From assembly GCA_000263395.1 (NCBI GenBank), contig AJXE01000019.1, forward strand, positions 16,611-80,610: DNA of 64,000 bases. The letters run 5' to 3'. Shown here in pieces: positions 1 to 8,997 of this stretch. The notes beneath the pieces were generated by a model. That model had not been told where the DNA came from. It searched no databases and saw only the letters and a list, made by a program, of their open reading frames with translations. A program made the translations under genes and the position numbers. Positions within the stretch are counted from its first letter, which is position 1. Each line of letters opens with the position of its first letter. The stretch is from Stutzerimonas stutzeri TS44. Its GTDB lineage: Bacteria; Pseudomonadota; Gammaproteobacteria; Pseudomonadales; Pseudomonadaceae.

Positions 1-819
1 CGCGACCTCGGCAGGCAGCGCGGGTGCCGGCGGTTCCTTGTTCCAGCCGGTGGACTCCAGCCAGTCGCGTACGAACTGCTTGTCGAAGCTCGGCGGGTTG
101 CTGCCTTCGGCGTAGCTGTCGGCTGGCCAGAAGCGGCTGGAGTCGGGCGTCAGTACCTCGTCCATCAGCGTCAGGGTGCCGTCCTCGTCGAGACCGAACT
201 CGAACTTGGTATCGGCGATGATGATGCCGCGGGTGGCTGCGTATTCGACGGCGGCGCTGTAGAGCGCGATGGAAACGTCACGTACCCGGGCGGCCAGTTC
301 CGCGCCGATGATGGCCTCGCATTGGGCGAAGGAGATGTTCTCGTCGTGATCGCCCACGGCCGCCTTGGTCGAGGGAGTGAAGATCGGCTGCGGCAGCTTG
401 GCCGCCTCCTTGAGCCCGGCCGGCAGCTGGATGCCGCAGACGGTGCCGCTCTTCTGATATTCCTTCCAACCGGAGCCGGCGATATAGCCGCGCACGATCG
501 CTTCCACCGCAACCGGCTGCAGGCGCTTGGCCACGACGGCACGGCCCTCCACCAGCGGCAGTTCGGCAGCCGGGACCACCTCCTCGACGCGGTCGCCGGT
601 GAAGTGGTTGGGCACCAGGTCCTTGAGCTTGTCGAACCAGAAGTTGGAGATGGCGGTGAGGATCTTGCCCTTCTCGGGAATCGGCTCGGCGAGGATCACG
701 TCGAATGCCGAGAGACGATCGGTGGCGACCATGAGCATGCGCTTGTCATCGATCGCGTAGAGATCGCGAACCTTGCCCGAATAGATCTTCTTCAGGCTCA
801 GGGTGGTGGGAGTGGTCAT
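1..819 (-). CDS. purC: Phosphoribosylaminoimidazole-succinocarboxamide synthase, 3' end cut by the window
   Basis: This enzyme joins aspartate to CAIR in purine synthesis (SAICAR synthetase). The frame is open for 273 codons from the ATG at 819 to the left edge, so the C-terminus is missing. The start reads [21 protein letters not shown], followed by the nucleotide-binding region with DRLSAFD (about residues 34-40), the [11 protein letters not shown] motif and DTKFEFG near residue 220. It is the long, yeast Ade1-like form (about 290-300 aa), not the short form of about 236 aa that I recall for P. aeruginosa. It is followed upstream by a terminator that belongs to bamC. Family assignment is secure; that the long form is unusual here is from memory. 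Confidence 0.93.
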   Translation of the reverse strand, partial: MTTPTTLSLKKIYSGKVRDLYAIDDKRMLMVATDRLSAFDVILAEPIPEKGKILTAISNFWFDKLKDLVPNHFTGDRVEEVVPAAELPLVEGRAVVAKRLQPVAVEAIVRGYIAGSGWKEYQKSGTVCGIQLPAGLKEAAKLPQPIFTPSTKAAVGDHDENISFAQCEAIIGAELAARVRDVSIALYSAAVEYAATRGIIIADTKFEFGLDEDGTLTLMDEVLTPDSSRFWPADSYAEGSNPPSFDKQFVRDWLESTGWNKEPPAPALPAEVA

Positions 820-847
820 AGAAGAGATTCCGCTGTTGGCAGGTCGT

Positions 848-880
848 CAAAACAAAACAGGCGAAACCGGGGTTTCGCCT
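848..880 (-). terminator. Rho-independent terminator after bamC
   Basis: On the minus strand a 10-bp stem (AGGCGAAACC with GGTTTCGCCT, 859-880) is followed by a T-rich tract (GTTTTGTTTT). It sits 30 bp after the bamC stop and separates bamC from purC. Confidence 0.85.
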
Positions 881-909
881 ATTGGGTTCGGTGCAGGGCT
901 GCCGGTCCG

Positions 910-2007
910 TCAGCCCAGGTTGTCCTTGATCAGCGACAGCACGCGGCGCGCCACATCGGCCGGAGCCACGGCGTCGATGCCCTTGTCCAGGGTCACCAGC
1001 ACCTTGTCGTCGGCACGGGTCAGGCGCAGCTGATAACGTTCGGCACGCGCGTCGATCTCGTCCTTGTCTTCTCCGCCGAACAGCCGGCCGAAGAAGCCCG
1101 GCTTTTCCTGCGGGTCCTTCGCGCCTTCGGCGAGGTTGACGTAGTAGACGCCCAGGCTACGATCCAGGTCGTCGACCCGCACATCGCCAGCCTGCAGCGC
1201 GCGACCGACACTTGACCAGGCGCGGTCGAAGTCGGTCTCCAGCTGCAGCACCGGAATGCCTGCACCGTCGTCGCTGAGGGTGACACGGCTCGGCGCATCG
1301 AAGTCGCGCTCGGCCAGCAGCGACACGGAGCCAGCCTGCTCGGCGCTGCTGGCCAGCTTGGCGTGCAGTTCGTCGAGCAGTACGCGATCGAGTTCAGGAG
1401 TGCTGGCGGTTTGCGGCCAGGCAATCTCCTCATTGCTGCCGAGCGGACGCTTCATGCTGAACACATAGACTTCGCTGGTGTTGCGCTGCACCCCGGGCTC
1501 GACACGCACGCGCACCCGCGCTTCAGCGTCCTGCAGACCGAGATTGCGCGCGACCGCCTGATCGAGCTGGTCGCCACGCTGCCAGGCAGTGCTGAACTCG
1601 CCGGTCTGCGGCCGTTCGTCGGCGATGCCGAAGCCGTTGTCGACGAAGAACTGCCGCGTCGCCGCCCACACCTGCGCAGGCGCGCGCTGGGCGACCAGCC
1701 AGCGGGAGCCCTCGGAGCTCTGGATGCTGAAGTCGCTGACCTGGGCTGCCACCTGCAGACGCTGCGGCCGCGGCACTTCGTATTCGCCCGTGTGGGTGGA
1801 ATCGGCGATCTGGTGAGGAATCGGCAGCAGCGGCTCGAGCGGACGGATATCGCCCTCGACCAGCACCTGCATCGGTGCGACCTGACGCGCCGAAAGATAA
1901 TCGCTGCCGCGATCGCGGAAATAGCCGTCTTCGCCCCACAACCAGCCGCAGCCGCTGGTGGCAGAGATGATCAGGGCTAGGGTCGAGAGTCCGGCCAGTC
2001 GCTTCAT
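910..2007 (-). CDS. bamC: Outer membrane protein assembly factor BamC (lipoprotein)
   Basis: BamC is a lipoprotein of the BAM complex, which inserts beta-barrel proteins in the outer membrane. The product is 365 aa. It has a lipoprotein signal peptide with a lipobox-like SGC (cysteine at about residue 20), then an NlpB/DapX-type domain with two helix-grip modules. I chose the ATG at 2007 rather than one seven codons upstream because an AAGGA box lies about 7 bp before it and the signal peptide starts MKRLAG. It lies 17 bp after dapA and is probably co-transcribed with it, an arrangement conserved in Pseudomonas and E. coli. Confidence 0.92.
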   Translation of the reverse strand: MKRLAGLSTLALIISATSGCGWLWGEDGYFRDRGSDYLSARQVAPMQVLVEGDIRPLEPLLPIPHQIADSTHTGEYEVPRPQRLQVAAQVSDFSIQSSEGSRWLVAQRAPAQVWAATRQFFVDNGFGIADERPQTGEFSTAWQRGDQLDQAVARNLGLQDAEARVRVRVEPGVQRNTSEVYVFSMKRPLGSNEEIAWPQTASTPELDRVLLDELHAKLASSAEQAGSVSLLAERDFDAPSRVTLSDDGAGIPVLQLETDFDRAWSSVGRALQAGDVRVDDLDRSLGVYYVNLAEGAKDPQEKPGFFGRLFGGEDKDEIDARAERYQLRLTRADDKVLVTLDKGIDAVAPADVARRVLSLIKDNLG

Positions 2008-2024
2008 GCGTATTCCTTGGTTGT

Positions 2025-2903
2025 TCAAGCCAGCACGCCGGTCTGGCGCATGGCCTGGCGTAGCGGTTCCTGGTAGTTCGCACTCAGCCAGGTCAGCGGC
2101 AGGCGGATGCCATTGCCCATCAGGCCCATTTCATGCAGCGCCCACTTGACCGGAATCGGATTGGATTCGAGGAACAGCGCACGGTGCAACGGCATCAGGC
2201 GCTCGTTGATGGCCCGCGCCGTCACCGCATCACCGGCCATCGCGGCGGCGCAGAGATCGCTCATGGCCCGCGGCGCGACGTTGGCAGTCACCGAGATGTT
2301 GCCCTTGCCGCCCAGCAGCATCAGTTCGACGGCGCTGGGATCGTCGCCGGAATACACCAGGAAATCCTTGCCGACCCGATCCAGCACTTCCTGGCCGCGC
2401 TTGAGATCGCCGGTGGCTTCCTTGATGCCGATGATGTTCGCCACCCTGGACAAACGCTCGACCGTCTCCGGCAGCATGTCGCACACGGTGCGGCCCGGCA
2501 CGTTGTAGAGAATCTGCGGAATCGCCACTGCTTCGGCGATGTGCTTGAAGTGCTGATACAAGCCTTCCTGGGTCGGCTTGTTGTAGTACGGCGTGACCAG
2601 CAGGCAGGCATCGGCACCGGCGGCGCGGGCGTTTTCCGTCAGCTCGACGGCCTCACTGGTGGAGTTGGCGCCAGTGCCGGCGATGACCGGAATGCGTCCG
2701 GCGACCTGGTCGACGACGCGACGGATCACTTCGATGTGTTCGGCCACGCTGAGGGTCGCCGATTCACCGGTCGTTCCGACGGCAACGATTGCATTCGTGC
2801 CTTCCTGCAAATGGAAGTCGACGAGTTTGCTCAGGCTATCCCAATCCAGACCACCCTGTGCGTCCATGGGGGTGACCAGCGCCACCATACTGCCCGCAAT
2901 CAT
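2025..2903 (-). CDS. dapA: 4-hydroxy-tetrahydrodipicolinate synthase
   Basis: DapA condenses pyruvate with aspartate semialdehyde, the first committed step to lysine and meso-diaminopimelate. The 292-aa length is standard. Key residues are at the E. coli positions: Thr44-Thr45, Tyr133 and Schiff-base Lys161 (GIKEATGD). The frame is open 44 codons further upstream, but the ATG at 2903 has an AGGAG box 7 bp before it and gives the usual N-terminus [13 protein letters not shown]. First gene of a dapA-bamC unit, divergent from gcvR. Confidence 0.97.
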   Translation of the reverse strand: MIAGSMVALVTPMDAQGGLDWDSLSKLVDFHLQEGTNAIVAVGTTGESATLSVAEHIEVIRRVVDQVAGRIPVIAGTGANSTSEAVELTENARAAGADACLLVTPYYNKPTQEGLYQHFKHIAEAVAIPQILYNVPGRTVCDMLPETVERLSRVANIIGIKEATGDLKRGQEVLDRVGKDFLVYSGDDPSAVELMLLGGKGNISVTANVAPRAMSDLCAAAMAGDAVTARAINERLMPLHRALFLESNPIPVKWALHEMGLMGNGIRLPLTWLSANYQEPLRQAMRQTGVLA

Positions 2904-3124
2904 GCAACCGCTCCTGCCGGAAAAATAGAGGCGTAATGGTACAAGGCTCCATTGCGCTTTGCGAGCACACCGCACGCTCCGAACGCAATGGCGCGACGCG
3001 CGCATACAGGCCGCTTTCCGCCCTGCAAACCGCACGACAGATTCCCACGCGCGGCGCTTTTCGCTAGTCTTATCCGTTTTCGGCTTGGCTGGCCGACCCG
3101 ATTCATCACCGCCAGGAATGTTGC

Positions 3125-3685
3125 ATGTCCACCCCCCCAGTACCCCGCGAGCAGTTCCTCGTCATCAGCGCCCTGGGCGCCAGCCCCATGGAGCTCACCA
3201 ATGTGCTCTGCCGGGCCAGCAACGAGAACCGTTGCGCCGTCGTCAGTACGCGGCTGACCCGCCACGGCGCCTGCAGCGCGCTGGTGCTGGAGATCACCGG
3301 CAGCTGGGATGCCCTCGCGCGCATGGAAACCGCCCTGCCCGGCCTGACCAAGAAGCACGGTTTCACCGCCAGCGTGGTGCGTAGCGAGCCTCTGGAAAGC
3401 CGCCCGCAGGCACTGCCGTACGTCGCCTACGTCAGCGCGGTGTACCGCCCGGACATTCTCAACGAGCTGTGCCAGTTCTTCATCGATCACCGCGTGGAAC
3501 TGGAAAATCTGACCTGCGACACCTATGAGGCACCGCAGACCGGCGGCACCATGCTCAATGCCACGCTGACCGTCACCCTTCCGGCCGGCACCCAGATCAG
3601 CTGGCTGCGCGACCAGTTCCTCGACTTCGCCGATGCGTTGAATCTCGATGCGCTGATCGAACCGTGGCGCCCGCAGACCCCGTAA
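3125..3685 (+). CDS. gcvR: GcvR-like ACT-domain regulatory protein
   Basis: The 186-aa protein consists of two ACT domains (about residues 8-85 and 95-175) and fits the glycine cleavage system repressor GcvR, which acts on GcvA by protein contact rather than by binding DNA itself. The N-terminal part ([19 protein letters not shown]) is typical of the family. It sits divergent to dapA and 13 bp before bcp, so the two are probably one transcript; gcvR-bcp adjacency is common in gammaproteobacteria. The regulatory target in this organism is inferred, not shown. Confidence 0.85.
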   Translation: MSTPPVPREQFLVISALGASPMELTNVLCRASNENRCAVVSTRLTRHGACSALVLEITGSWDALARMETALPGLTKKHGFTASVVRSEPLESRPQALPYVAYVSAVYRPDILNELCQFFIDHRVELENLTCDTYEAPQTGGTMLNATLTVTLPAGTQISWLRDQFLDFADALNLDALIEPWRPQTP

Positions 3686-3698
3686 GGAGCATCCCGAT

Positions 3699-4172
3699 AT
3701 GGCAGTCGAACTCGATCAACCCGTCGCGACCTTCCAGGCCCAGGCCACCAGCGGCCTGCAGGTCGATCTCGCCGCGCTGCAGGGCGAGCAGGTCGTGCTG
3801 TACTTCTATCCCAAGGACAACACGCCGGGCTGCACCAGCGAAGGGCAGGATTTTCGTGACCGCCATGCAGCCTTTAGCGCGGCCAACACGCGAGTGTTCG
3901 GCGTCTCGCGCGACAGTCTGAAGACTCACGAGAACTTCAAGAACAAGCAGGGCTTTCCCTTCGAGCTGATCAGCGACAAGGACGAGCAGCTCTGCCAGCT
4001 GTTCGACGTGATCAAGCTGAAGAAGCTCTACGGCAAGGAATACCTGGGCATCGATCGCAGCACCTTCCTGATCGATCGCAACGGCGTGCTGCGCCAGCAA
4101 TGGCGCGGCGTGAAGGTTCCGGGACATGCCGAGGCGGTCCTGCAGGCCGCCCTGGCGCTGAACGACGCCTGA
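3699..4172 (+). CDS. bcp: Peroxiredoxin, Bcp/PrxQ type
   Basis: A 157-aa thiol peroxidase that reduces hydrogen peroxide and organic hydroperoxides. Peroxidatic Cys45 sits in NTPGCTSEGQ with the family Pro and Thr. The resolving cysteine of E. coli Bcp (Cys50) is Gln here, while Cys99 is kept, so recycling probably uses Cys99, another thiol or a 1-Cys mechanism. A clear SD (AAGGAG) precedes the ATG. It ends at a GC-rich hairpin shared with the convergent tusA-like gene. Confidence 0.95.
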   Translation: MAVELDQPVATFQAQATSGLQVDLAALQGEQVVLYFYPKDNTPGCTSEGQDFRDRHAAFSAANTRVFGVSRDSLKTHENFKNKQGFPFELISDKDEQLCQLFDVIKLKKLYGKEYLGIDRSTFLIDRNGVLRQQWRGVKVPGHAEAVLQAALALNDA

Positions 4173-4179
4173 ACCGCAA

Positions 4180-4201
4180 AGGGGCGGACATAGCCGCCCC
4201 T
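4180..4201. terminator. GC-rich hairpin between convergent bcp and tusA-like genes
   Basis: GGGGCGG and CCGCCCC form a 7-bp stem with a 6-nt loop (4181-4200). There is no good U-tract on either strand, so termination activity is uncertain. Confidence 0.45.
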
Positions 4202-4225
4202 GCGCTGCAGACTGGGCGACCGCGC

Positions 4226-4477
4226 TCAGGCCTTGCGCAGCCAGTAGCGGTAGATCCCCTCCACCTCCTCCTCATGCAGCAAAGCATGCCCGGCCAGCTT
4301 GGCGAAACTGCGAAAATCCCGCTGCGAGCCCGGATCGCTGGCGATCACCTTCAGCACCGCGCCGCTGGGCAGGCGGTTGAGTTCCAGCTTGGCCTTGAGC
4401 AACGGCATCGGGCAGGCAAGCCCGATCGCGTCCAGCTCGGCGTCGAAAGCGAGGGTCGGATCGTTCGCCTCGGTCAT
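4226..4477 (-). CDS. TusA-family sulfur carrier protein
   Basis: An 83-aa SirA/TusA-fold protein. The signature is LDAIGLACPMPLLKAK, with the sulfur-accepting Cys22 in the CPMP motif. TusA relatives relay persulfide sulfur for tRNA thiolation or molybdenum cofactor maturation. The P. aeruginosa gene at the same place next to the M48 protease (PA1006, from memory) is linked to molybdenum homeostasis and nitrate respiration, so that role is more likely than general 2-thiouridine synthesis. Monocistronic, divergent from bepA. Confidence 0.88.
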   Translation of the reverse strand: MTEANDPTLAFDAELDAIGLACPMPLLKAKLELNRLPSGAVLKVIASDPGSQRDFRSFAKLAGHALLHEEEVEGIYRYWLRKA

Positions 4478-4584
4478 GGTCCTGCCTCCGCAAAAGGAGC
4501 GCAGGATACCGGGCGCGGACGCCCTCTGGCCAGCCGCCCGAACACAAGGCTACAGTAGCGCTCCACTACCATGAGCCCGCCTGG

Positions 4585-6015
4585 ATGAACCTGCTGCGCC
4601 CAACCCTGCTGACGCTCGCCTGCCTGCTTGCCGCCCCGCTACCCGCCAGCGAACTGCCGTCGCTGGGCGATGCCAGTTCGAGTATCGTTTCGCCGGAGCA
4701 GGAGCATCTGCTGGGGCGCGCCTGGCTCAGTCTGCTGCGCGGACAGGTCCGTCAGCTATCCGATCCGCTGCTCAAGGACTATGTGGAACGCAGCGTCTAT
4801 CGCCTGGCCGAAACCAGCCAACTGGAGGATCGCCGCCTCGAGTTCGTCCTGCTCGAGAGCCCGCAGCTCAACGCCTTCGCCGCACCGGGCGGAATCATCG
4901 GCGTCAACGGAGGCCTGTTTATTCACGCGCAGACCGAGGCCGAGTACGCCTCGGTGATGGCGCACGAACTGGCGCACCTGTCGCAGCGACACTTCGCCCG
5001 CGGCCTGGAAGCGCAGCAACGCATGCAGATACCGATGATGGCCGCCATGCTCGCCGGCGTGGTGGCCGCCGCAGCCGGCGCGGGCGATGCCGGCATCGCC
5101 GCGATCGTTTCGAGCCAGGCGGCGGCGATCCAGGCGCAGCGCCGCTTCTCGCGACAGAACGAGCAGGAAGCAGACCGCATCGGCATCCTCAACCTCGAGA
5201 AGGCCGGCTACGATCCACGCGCCATGCCGCAGATGTTCGCCCGCCTGATGCGCCAGTATCGCTATGACCAGAAACCGCCAGAGTTCCTGCTGACGCACCC
5301 GGTTACCGAGTCGCGCATCGCCGACACCACCAACCGCGCCGAACAGCTCGCCAACGGCGGCATCGAGAACAGTCTGCGCTACCAGCTGATCCGCGCCCGC
5401 ACGCAGTTGCGCTTCGAAACCACACCCGGCCTCGGCGCCAAACGCTTCCGCGCACAGCTCAACGAGAACCCAGACCTCGATGCCGCGCGTTACGGCCTGG
5501 CGCTGGCGCAGATCAAAGGCGGGCAACTGGAGGAGGCGCGCAGCACCCTCGCGCCGCTGCTGGACAAGGCACCCGACGAACTGATCTACAACCTCGCCCA
5601 GATCGAACTGGAGATCACCGCCAATCGATTGCCGCAGGCCGAGCAATACCTGCAGCGCATGCTGCGCCAGTACCCGGGCAGCTACCCGTTGCACCAGACA
5701 CGCATCGATCTGCTGATCAAGCAGGGACAGACCACCCAGGCCGCCAGGGAACTCGATCAGCTGGCTGCACAACGCAGCGCCGATCCGGACATCTGGTATC
5801 AGGTCGCCGAGATTCGCGGGCTCACGGGCAATATCGTTGGCGTCCACGAAGCCCGCGCCGAGTATTTCGCACTGGTTGGCGATTACGATCAGGCCATCGA
5901 GCAGCTGGATTTCGCCAAGCGACGCTCCAGCAATTTCCAGCTCGCATCGCGCATCGATGCCCGCCAGCAGCGGCTGATGGCAGAAAAACGCATGGTCGAG
6001 GATATGCTGCGCTGA
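4585..6015 (+). CDS. bepA: Periplasmic M48 metalloprotease / chaperone, BepA-like
   Basis: BepA-type proteins promote outer-membrane biogenesis by helping LptD folding and degrading misassembled barrels. The 476-aa protein has a signal peptide (about 1-22), an M48 peptidase domain with the zinc motif HELAH at 127-131 and a downstream NEQEAD segment supplying the third ligand, and a C-terminal TPR region (about 290-470). Length matches E. coli BepA (about 487 aa). Translation probably starts at the ATG at 4585, which gives a clean signal peptide. Confidence 0.93.
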   Translation: MNLLRPTLLTLACLLAAPLPASELPSLGDASSSIVSPEQEHLLGRAWLSLLRGQVRQLSDPLLKDYVERSVYRLAETSQLEDRRLEFVLLESPQLNAFAAPGGIIGVNGGLFIHAQTEAEYASVMAHELAHLSQRHFARGLEAQQRMQIPMMAAMLAGVVAAAAGAGDAGIAAIVSSQAAAIQAQRRFSRQNEQEADRIGILNLEKAGYDPRAMPQMFARLMRQYRYDQKPPEFLLTHPVTESRIADTTNRAEQLANGGIENSLRYQLIRARTQLRFETTPGLGAKRFRAQLNENPDLDAARYGLALAQIKGGQLEEARSTLAPLLDKAPDELIYNLAQIELEITANRLPQAEQYLQRMLRQYPGSYPLHQTRIDLLIKQGQTTQAARELDQLAAQRSADPDIWYQVAEIRGLTGNIVGVHEARAEYFALVGDYDQAIEQLDFAKRRSSNFQLASRIDARQQRLMAEKRMVEDMLR

Positions 6016-6100
6016 GCGCAGTACCGGGGCGCATTCATCCGCCTGGACGAATACGCCGCCTTTACCTGAATCGCTCTCGAATCGCCGCTGCGGCGGTCGG

Positions 6101-7159
6101 TCAGGCGTTACCGGCCTGACGCAGGCGCGCGGCCTGGGTGAAGTCGAGCATGCGCTTGAGCGGCTTGACCGCGCGCGGAATCAGCGCCGGGTCGACGCGA
6201 ATCTCGTTGCTGCCCCGGCGCAGGCAGTCCAGCGTGCGCTCAAGGGTATTCATCGCCATCCACGGACAATGCGCGCAGCTGCGACAGGCGGCGCCCTGGC
6301 CGGCGGTGGGCGCCTCGATGAAGGTCTTGTCGGGGCACAACTGCTGCATCTTGTAGAAGATGCCGCGGTCGGTCGCGACGATAAACGACGTGTTCGGCAG
6401 CGTCTGCGCCGCCTTGATCAGCTGGCTGGTGGAGCCGACGGCATCAGCCAGCTCGATCACCGACTCCGGCGACTCCGGATGCACGAGAATCGCCGCATCC
6501 GGGTACAGCGCCTTCATGTCCGCCAGCTGGCGGGCCTTGAATTCCTCGTGAACGATGCAGGCGCCATCCCACAGCAGCATGTCCGCACCGGTTTCACGCT
6601 GCACGTAGCTCCCCAGGTGCTTGTCCGGTGCCCAAATGATCTTCTCGCCGTTATCCATCAGGCTTTCGACGATTTCCAGCGCGCAGCTGGACGTCACCAC
6701 CCAGTCAGCACGCGCCTTGACCGCCGCCGACGTGTTGGCATAGACCACCACGGTACGCTCGGGATGCTGATCGCAGAAGGTGGCAAACTCCTCGACCGGG
6801 CAGCCCAGGTCGAGCGAGCAGGTCGCATCCAGCGTCGGCATCAGCACGCGCTTCTCCGGGTTGAGGATCTTCGCCGTCTCCCCCATGAACTTCACCCCCG
6901 CGACCACCACGGTCTGCGCCGGATGCTCGTTGCCGAAGCGCGCCATTTCCAGCGAATCGGAAACACAGCCACCGGTCTCCTCGGCCAGCGCCTGGATAAC
7001 CGGATCGGTGTAGTAGTGCGCAACCAGGACCGCATTCTGCTTCTTCAGCTCGGCGGCGATCTCGCTGCGCAGTTGCGCCTCCTGCTCGGGCGTCAGCGGC
7101 TTGGGCTGCTTGGCCGCGAGGTGAGCCTGCACAAGAATGCGTTCGGGTATTTGCGTCAT
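6101..7159 (-). CDS. nadA: Quinolinate synthase A
   Basis: NadA condenses iminoaspartate with dihydroxyacetone phosphate to quinolinate in NAD synthesis, using a [4Fe-4S] cluster. The protein is 352 aa. Visible cysteine motifs are [17 protein letters not shown] and the C-terminal [10 protein letters not shown]. The frame continues 39 codons upstream, but the ATG at 7159, preceded by AGGACC, gives the expected start [10 protein letters not shown]. It stands alone between the BepA gene and tRNA-Lys. In P. aeruginosa this gene borders mvfR and the PQS operon (from memory), which are absent here. Confidence 0.96.
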   Translation of the reverse strand: MTQIPERILVQAHLAAKQPKPLTPEQEAQLRSEIAAELKKQNAVLVAHYYTDPVIQALAEETGGCVSDSLEMARFGNEHPAQTVVVAGVKFMGETAKILNPEKRVLMPTLDATCSLDLGCPVEEFATFCDQHPERTVVVYANTSAAVKARADWVVTSSCALEIVESLMDNGEKIIWAPDKHLGSYVQRETGADMLLWDGACIVHEEFKARQLADMKALYPDAAILVHPESPESVIELADAVGSTSQLIKAAQTLPNTSFIVATDRGIFYKMQQLCPDKTFIEAPTAGQGAACRSCAHCPWMAMNTLERTLDCLRRGSNEIRVDPALIPRAVKPLKRMLDFTQAARLRQAGNA

Positions 7160-7313
7160 GTTGCGGTCCTGCATGCACATCAATGCGTGAGGCGTCGAGT
7201 ATACCCGGGCATCGTGCGGATTCGGCAGCGGATGCAGCCAAAGTGCCGGGGCGAGTGGATACAGCCCGCTGCGCACGCCTGATCGCCCCGCAAGGACAAT
7301 CGACTTATGCAGA

Positions 7314-7352
7314 AACGAAAAAGCCGGATGACCTTTGCGGCCTCCGGCTTCT
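7314..7352 (-). terminator. Rho-independent terminator after tRNA-Lys
   Basis: On the minus strand AAGCCGGA and TCCGGCTT pair (7320-7350) and are followed by TTTTCGTTTCT. It ends the tRNA-Lys transcript, which points away from queC. Confidence 0.8.
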
Positions 7353-7372
7353 CGGTTCTCTCGGGGAGAATA

Positions 7373-7448
7373 TGGTGGGTCGTGTAGGATTCGAACCTAC
7401 GACCAATTGGTTAAAAGCCAACTGCTCTACCAACTGAGCTAACGACCC
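7373..7448 (-). tRNA. tRNA-Lys (UUU)
   Basis: A complete 76-nt cloverleaf is readable on the minus strand. The acceptor 5' end GGGTCGT pairs with the 3' ACGACCC, followed by an encoded CCA (7373-7375). The D-arm is TAGCTCAGTTGGTAGAGC, the anticodon loop is CTTTTAA (anticodon TTT), and the T-loop is GTTCGAATC. The orthologous tRNA-Lys in P. aeruginosa is a known insertion site of genomic islands; here no island follows the 3' end. Confidence 0.98.
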
Positions 7449-7506
7449 GATGCGGGCGCATGATACTGATTTGATTGATGAAATCAACGATTTTTTTATT
7501 TTTTCT

Positions 7507-8181
7507 TCATTGGTAGCGTGTCGGGTCGGCGATTCCGGCCTCGGCAAATCCCGCGGCGCGCAGGCGGCAGCTGTCGCACTTGCCACAGGCGCGCCCGTCG
7601 TCATCGGCCTGATAGCAGGACACGGTCATCGCGTAATCCACCCCCAGGCGCCCCCCTTCCCGCACGATCTGCGCCTTGCTCAACTGCTGCAACGGTGCCC
7701 GAATATGGAAGCCCTGCCCCTCGACGCCGGCCTTGGTCGCGAGATTGGCCAGGCGCTCGAAGGCCTCGACGAACTCCGGTCGGCAGTCCGGATAACCGGA
7801 ATAATCGATGGCATTGACGCCGATGAAGATGTCACGGGCATCCAGCACTTCGGCCCAGCCGAGCGCCAGCGAAAGGAAGACGGTATTGCGCGCCGGCACG
7901 TAGGTGACCGGAATCCCCTCGCCGGGCGTCTCGGGCACCCCGATGCGGCTGTCGGTGAGCGCCGAACCGCCGATGCCATCGAGCGTCAGCCCGATGACCT
8001 TGTGCTCGACCACGCCGAGCTGCCGGGCGACGCGCTCGGCCGCCTGCAGCTCGGCGCGATGGCGCTGCCCATAATCGAAGCTCATGGTGTAACAGCTGTA
8101 GCCCTGGTCGCGGGCGATCGCCACGACCGTCGCCGAATCGAGACCACCCGATAGCAGAATGACCGCTTTCTTCTCGCTCAT
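7507..8181 (-). CDS. queC: 7-cyano-7-deazaguanine synthase QueC
   Basis: QueC converts 7-carboxy-7-deazaguanine to preQ0 with ATP and ammonia, in queuosine synthesis. The 224-aa protein has the PP-loop SGGLDS at 11-16 and a zinc site near the C-terminus (SCYQ...ACGKCDSC). It follows queE by 55 bp on the same strand, and the two catalyse successive steps. Confidence 0.97.
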   Translation of the reverse strand: MSEKKAVILLSGGLDSATVVAIARDQGYSCYTMSFDYGQRHRAELQAAERVARQLGVVEHKVIGLTLDGIGGSALTDSRIGVPETPGEGIPVTYVPARNTVFLSLALGWAEVLDARDIFIGVNAIDYSGYPDCRPEFVEAFERLANLATKAGVEGQGFHIRAPLQQLSKAQIVREGGRLGVDYAMTVSCYQADDDGRACGKCDSCRLRAAGFAEAGIADPTRYQ

Positions 8182-8236
8182 GCCTACCTCTCAAACGATT
8201 GTCGATTGCCGGCCACCGCGGGCCGCAACGCCGGGC

Positions 8237-8884
8237 TCAATGTCCGGGCGCGTCGTTCCAGATGATCTTGTGCAACTGCAGCTGCAGGCGTACCGGCAGA
8301 TTGTCGCTGACGATCCAGTCCGCCAGCGCACGCACATCGACCTGGCCATGACTGGGCGAGAACAGCACTTCGCCCGCACGCTGCTCCAGCCGGTACTCGA
8401 TCAGCTTCGACACCGCCCAGTCGTAGTCCTCGCGCGAGCAGATGACGAACTTCACCTGATCGCTGGGAGTAAGCAGCGCGATGTTCTCGTAGCGATTGCG
8501 CCCGACCTCGGCGGAGCCTGGCGTCTTCAGGTCGAGCACACGGCTCACCCGCTCGTCGACGCCGGCGATGTCCAGCGCTCCGCTGGTTTCCAGCGACACG
8601 GCGTAACCGACATCGCACAGCCGCTGCAGCAGCGGCAGGCAATTGGGCTGCGCCAGCGGTTCGCCACCGGTGACGCAGACATAACGCGGCGAGTAGGCGG
8701 CAACACGTTCGAGGATGGCCTCGAGCGTCATCAGCTCGCCACCGTTGAAGGCGTACGCGGTATCGCAGTACTGGCAGCGCAGGGGACAGCCGGTCAGGCG
8801 AACGAACACCGTGGGTAAGCCACTGGTGCGCGTCTCCCCCTGTAGCGAGTAGAAAATCTCGGTAATTCGCAGGGTCTGGTGCAT
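8237..8884 (-). CDS. queE: 7-carboxy-7-deazaguanine synthase (radical SAM)
   Basis: QueE rearranges 6-carboxy-tetrahydropterin to 7-carboxy-7-deazaguanine. The 215-aa protein carries the radical-SAM cysteines C33, C37 and C40 (CPLRCQYC), then TGGEPLAQ, the SAM-binding GGE motif. I placed the start at the ATG at 8884, eleven codons inside the longer frame, because it gives the family N-terminus MHQTLRITEIFYSLQGE. A terminator (8955-8983) separates it from cpoB upstream. Confidence 0.95.
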   Translation of the reverse strand: MHQTLRITEIFYSLQGETRTSGLPTVFVRLTGCPLRCQYCDTAYAFNGGELMTLEAILERVAAYSPRYVCVTGGEPLAQPNCLPLLQRLCDVGYAVSLETSGALDIAGVDERVSRVLDLKTPGSAEVGRNRYENIALLTPSDQVKFVICSREDYDWAVSKLIEYRLEQRAGEVLFSPSHGQVDVRALADWIVSDNLPVRLQLQLHKIIWNDAPGH

Positions 8885-8954
8885 ATCAGCCACGGGCGTG
8901 ACGGCTAAACAGGCCATCCGCCTCCGTTGCAGGAAAAGGGGGCGCCGATTCTAA

Positions 8955-8983
8955 CGAAAAAACCCGCCTTGTGGGCGGGTTTC
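8955..8983 (-). terminator. Rho-independent terminator after cpoB (tol-pal cluster)
   Basis: On the minus strand AACCCGCC, a short loop and GGCGGGTT are followed by TTTTCG. It ends the tol-pal operon 15 bp after the cpoB stop. Confidence 0.9.
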
Positions 8984-8997
8984 GACTGATCGGCGAC

